In this document: one piece after another, positions 61,692 through 64,000 of the stretch
Position numbering within the stretch: the stretch's first letter is position 1
Layout: each line of letters starts with the position of its first letter
Origin: Thuidium tamariscinum
Lineage: Eukaryota; Streptophyta; Bryopsida; Hypnales; Thuidiaceae
DNA length: 64,000 nucleotides
NCBI GenBank assembly: GCA_947034885.2
Contig: OX344750.2
Location: forward strand, 17,540,053-17,604,052
Direction of reading: 5' to 3'
Program-made: the position numbers and the translations under genes
The notes under the pieces: model-generated
Databases searched by the model: none
What the model was told of the DNA's origin: nothing
Seen by the model: the letters and a program-made list of their open reading frames with translations, nothing else

Positions 61692-64000
61692 ATGCCTGGC
61701 CATGGCCACAATCACAAGAAGAGCCACCACAAGAAGAAGCATCACGGGAATGAAAGCACGAGTCCTCATGCGGAAGCCGGTGTTACCGGTAGTGAGCTGA
61801 GAGTGGAGACGGATAACTCCATTGAGCAGGACATCATTTCCGAGAAACGGAATGGACAATCTGTAGCTAGCAGCGATGAGGCGCCGTCTGCCAGCTCGAC
61901 TCCCCGATATCCGAGTGGTCCGGTGTCTCGTGAAGGTTCAGTGTCTCCACGTTCGATGTCTCCTCATATTTCAGGTTCGCGATTTGCCATTGGAGTTTTC
62001 TTTCTTGTTTCTAGAAATTGCGATTTCATGAAGTATTGTTTTTTTTTGTCTTTTGTTGTTGAGAGGATGAAAAATAGGGCATTGCACCAGTCTGATTATT
62101 AATTTAGTCATGGTCCTTTTTGAAACCTCTTGATTTTAATCTCATTTGTTCTATTTCAATTTGTTGTTGGTAATCTAATAAGTTGATGCTGATATCGTTT
62201 GTTGGGGAACAGACAGACCTCCAAGTTCTCCAAGGAAAAAGACACCTGTTGAACGTGCTGCTTCCCTTGGAGTCCAGCCACCAGCTTCACCGACGGACAG
62301 TCCGAAGGCTTTGCTTCTTCACGACTTGAACGAAAAGTTATTGAAGCAAGTAAAAGCTCTTCGACATGACAAAGAGGATCTTGCGAAGAAGGTTGCGCAA
62401 CTGGAAAAGCAGCTCAATTTGGTTAGTGACTCTTTTACTTGATGCTTCACCACAAATTTGTTCTTAAGAAGGCATCTTTTCTGAAAAGGAGCAAAGAAAA
62501 TAGTTGATTTTTTGTGTTCGGTTTTTGGTTGTCAGATGGTGTAAAATTCTCAGGATCAGTGATATCACGACTCCCTTTGAATTTAGCTTTGTCCATTTTG
62601 TGAGGCCGTTCTTTCTTCTTGTAAGCGAGTCATTCGCTTTGGATTATCATTTTGCAAGATTGCCTCTTGTACCTCATGCATTGGGAGAGTGAATGATGCT
62701 CAGCAAATAAATTATTCCAGGTTCCGGTACTAAGCTAAGTGTCTCCCATGAGCTTATGCAGGCTCATGAAGCTGAAGTTGACAGGGTCTCCGTAACATCT
62801 GAGCAGGACGCACTAGCAAAGGAAAGAGATTCCCTCATCTTTGAGAAGAAGCACCTAGAAGAAACAGTATCTAATTCCAGGGTTGAACTCGAGGAGGCAG
62901 AGAGATCTTCTACTGTTGCAAACGAGAGGGTTATTACCCTTGAAAAAGAGATTGAATCGCTGGTGAGAGGACAGAAAGAGTTGGATGCGAAACAGAATGA
63001 GTTTGTGTCTTTGAAAGAACGTGCTTCAAATCTTAGTGAGGAGAATTCTGCTTTGCTGGAGGAGAGGAAAAATCTTCTTTTAGAGAAGGATAGTCGAGAA
63101 AATCATCTGTCTACATTGGAACAGAACCTTGTTGAAGACGAGAAGACTTCTCGAGCTGCCAAAGACAAGATCGATGCCTTAGAGGAGAAGGTAAATTCTC
63201 TCTTAACTGAGAGTGAAGAGTTTCGGAAGACTCAAGTCCCTGAGGAAGATTTCCTGAGGTTGAAGGACAGTGTGGAAGAGCTTACTCAAGAAAAATCTGC
63301 ACTTGTGAAAGAACTACATGTTGTTACCGATGAGAAAGACAGGTTGCAACGGGGACTCAGTGAGATTAGGCATGATCTTCAGGAAGCTCAGAACCGTGCC
63401 GCAGTTGCGAAAGAGAAAGTCGATTTTTTGAGGAAAGAAGGTGAAACACTAGTTGGGAAAATTCATGGACTTGAAGTGGAATTGGAGAAGTCCAAGAACA
63501 GCAACTCGAAGTTGAATGTGGAGAGAGATGCTTTGACCGAGGAAAACGATTCTCTCGTTTCAGAAAAGAGTAGTTTGGAGGATGCTCTGGAGAAGTCCAG
63601 AAAAGATCTCGAGGATGCTCAGAAGGTGAATCAAACTTTGGGAGAAACAAACAAGGCACTTACGAAAGAGGTGGAGTCTCTTGAACGTGCAAATGAGGCG
63701 CTTGTTGAATCTCAGATACCGGAAGAAGAGTTTCTGGCTTTGAAGGATAGGGCTTCTAGATTGTCAGAGGAGAAGGCCACTGCGGAGGAAGAGAAGATTT
63801 CTTTGCTGTCTGAGAAGAGGGGATTGGAAGAAGACCTCTCCAAGTCAAGTCAAGAGCTGGAGGAGGTTACAAAGCTTCGCTTTGCTGATCAAGAAAAGAT
63901 AGCTGCTTTTGAGAAAGATATTGAAACGCTTGGTGTAGATCTCTCAACAACGAAGGAGGTGTTTACTCTGACCTTAGGTTTCAAAAAATCTGTTTTTCCG
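61692..64000 (+). CDS. long coiled-coil protein, 5' part (runs off the window)
   Basis: Exons 61692-61974, 62213-62421 and 62762 to about 63958 join in phase at GT-AG borders; the last donor (GAG|GTGTTT) is less certain and the frame stays open to 64000. At least 563 residues are visible. The N-terminus is basic and His/Lys-rich (MPGHGHNHKKSHHKKKHHGN), then comes a Ser/Pro-rich disordered stretch to about 110. From about 125 on it is almost unbroken heptad-rich coiled coil, very rich in Glu, Lys and Leu. A motif like PEEEFLALKDRASRLSEEK recurs near residues 241, 324 and 484, roughly 80 or 160 apart, suggesting internal duplication. No transmembrane or catalytic domain is seen. It looks like a myosin-heavy-chain-like scaffold or tether, but the family could not be named. 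Confidence 0.85.

Noticed and set aside
1..64000. tRNA, rRNA or CRISPR loci
   Set aside because: No tRNA cloverleaf, rRNA core sequence or regular repeat-spacer array was recognised by eye. A tRNA scan would be needed to exclude a diverged tRNA.

Overview
This window is nuclear DNA of a land plant. The anchors are a plant-type RAD51, a full-length copy of the giant plant protein BIG (the UBR4/pushover/calossin family), a class 3 lipase and a long coiled-coil protein. Exons are about half G+C and introns are short with GT-AG borders. They sit in very AT-rich, transposon-filled DNA. RAD51 has no introns, which is the arrangement reported for the moss Physcomitrium (Physcomitrella) RAD51 genes, so a bryophyte, probably a moss, is my best guess. 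The species is not identifiable from what I can see.

Layout. Positions 1-4278 are AT-rich flank with one near-perfect CACTA-type hairpin MITE (1055-1266), a TTAA-flanked candidate element and the likely RAD51 3' UTR. RAD51 (4279-5310, minus) has a perfect palindromic E2F-type site about 290 bp upstream. Positions 5640-9180 are repeat-derived. BIG (9410-28896, minus) can be assembled completely: 18 exons whose phases all agree, 15,612 nt of CDS and 5,203 residues, with a UBR box, a ZZ finger, a Cys-rich cluster and the C-terminal hemiRING-type module. From 29.5 to 48.9 kb there is no intact gene. Instead there are TTAA-flanked elements, several CACTA-type MITEs with 3-bp target duplications, a roughly 3.6-kb inverted-repeat structure carrying a decayed coding sequence, a second decayed coding region at 42.4-43.2 kb and a pogo/Emigrant-like MITE. 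A four-exon class 3 lipase (50166-54496, plus) has a minisatellite in intron 1, and shrunken copies of its own 3' end follow it. Positions 55-60.7 kb are again repeat-rich. The window ends inside a coiled-coil gene (61692 onward, plus) with an intron in its 5' UTR.

The four genes have unrelated jobs: recombinational DNA repair, an E3-ligase-related giant protein involved in auxin transport and N-degron recognition, lipid hydrolysis and a coiled-coil scaffold. I see no functional cluster. The most unusual material is the repeat biology: an insertion with its empty site preserved in the opposite arm of an inverted repeat, a decayed ORF whose stop codons are mostly TAG, and repeated duplication of a gene's 3' terminus. 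Exon borders, protein lengths and repeat boundaries were worked out by eye from the sequence; no database search was run.
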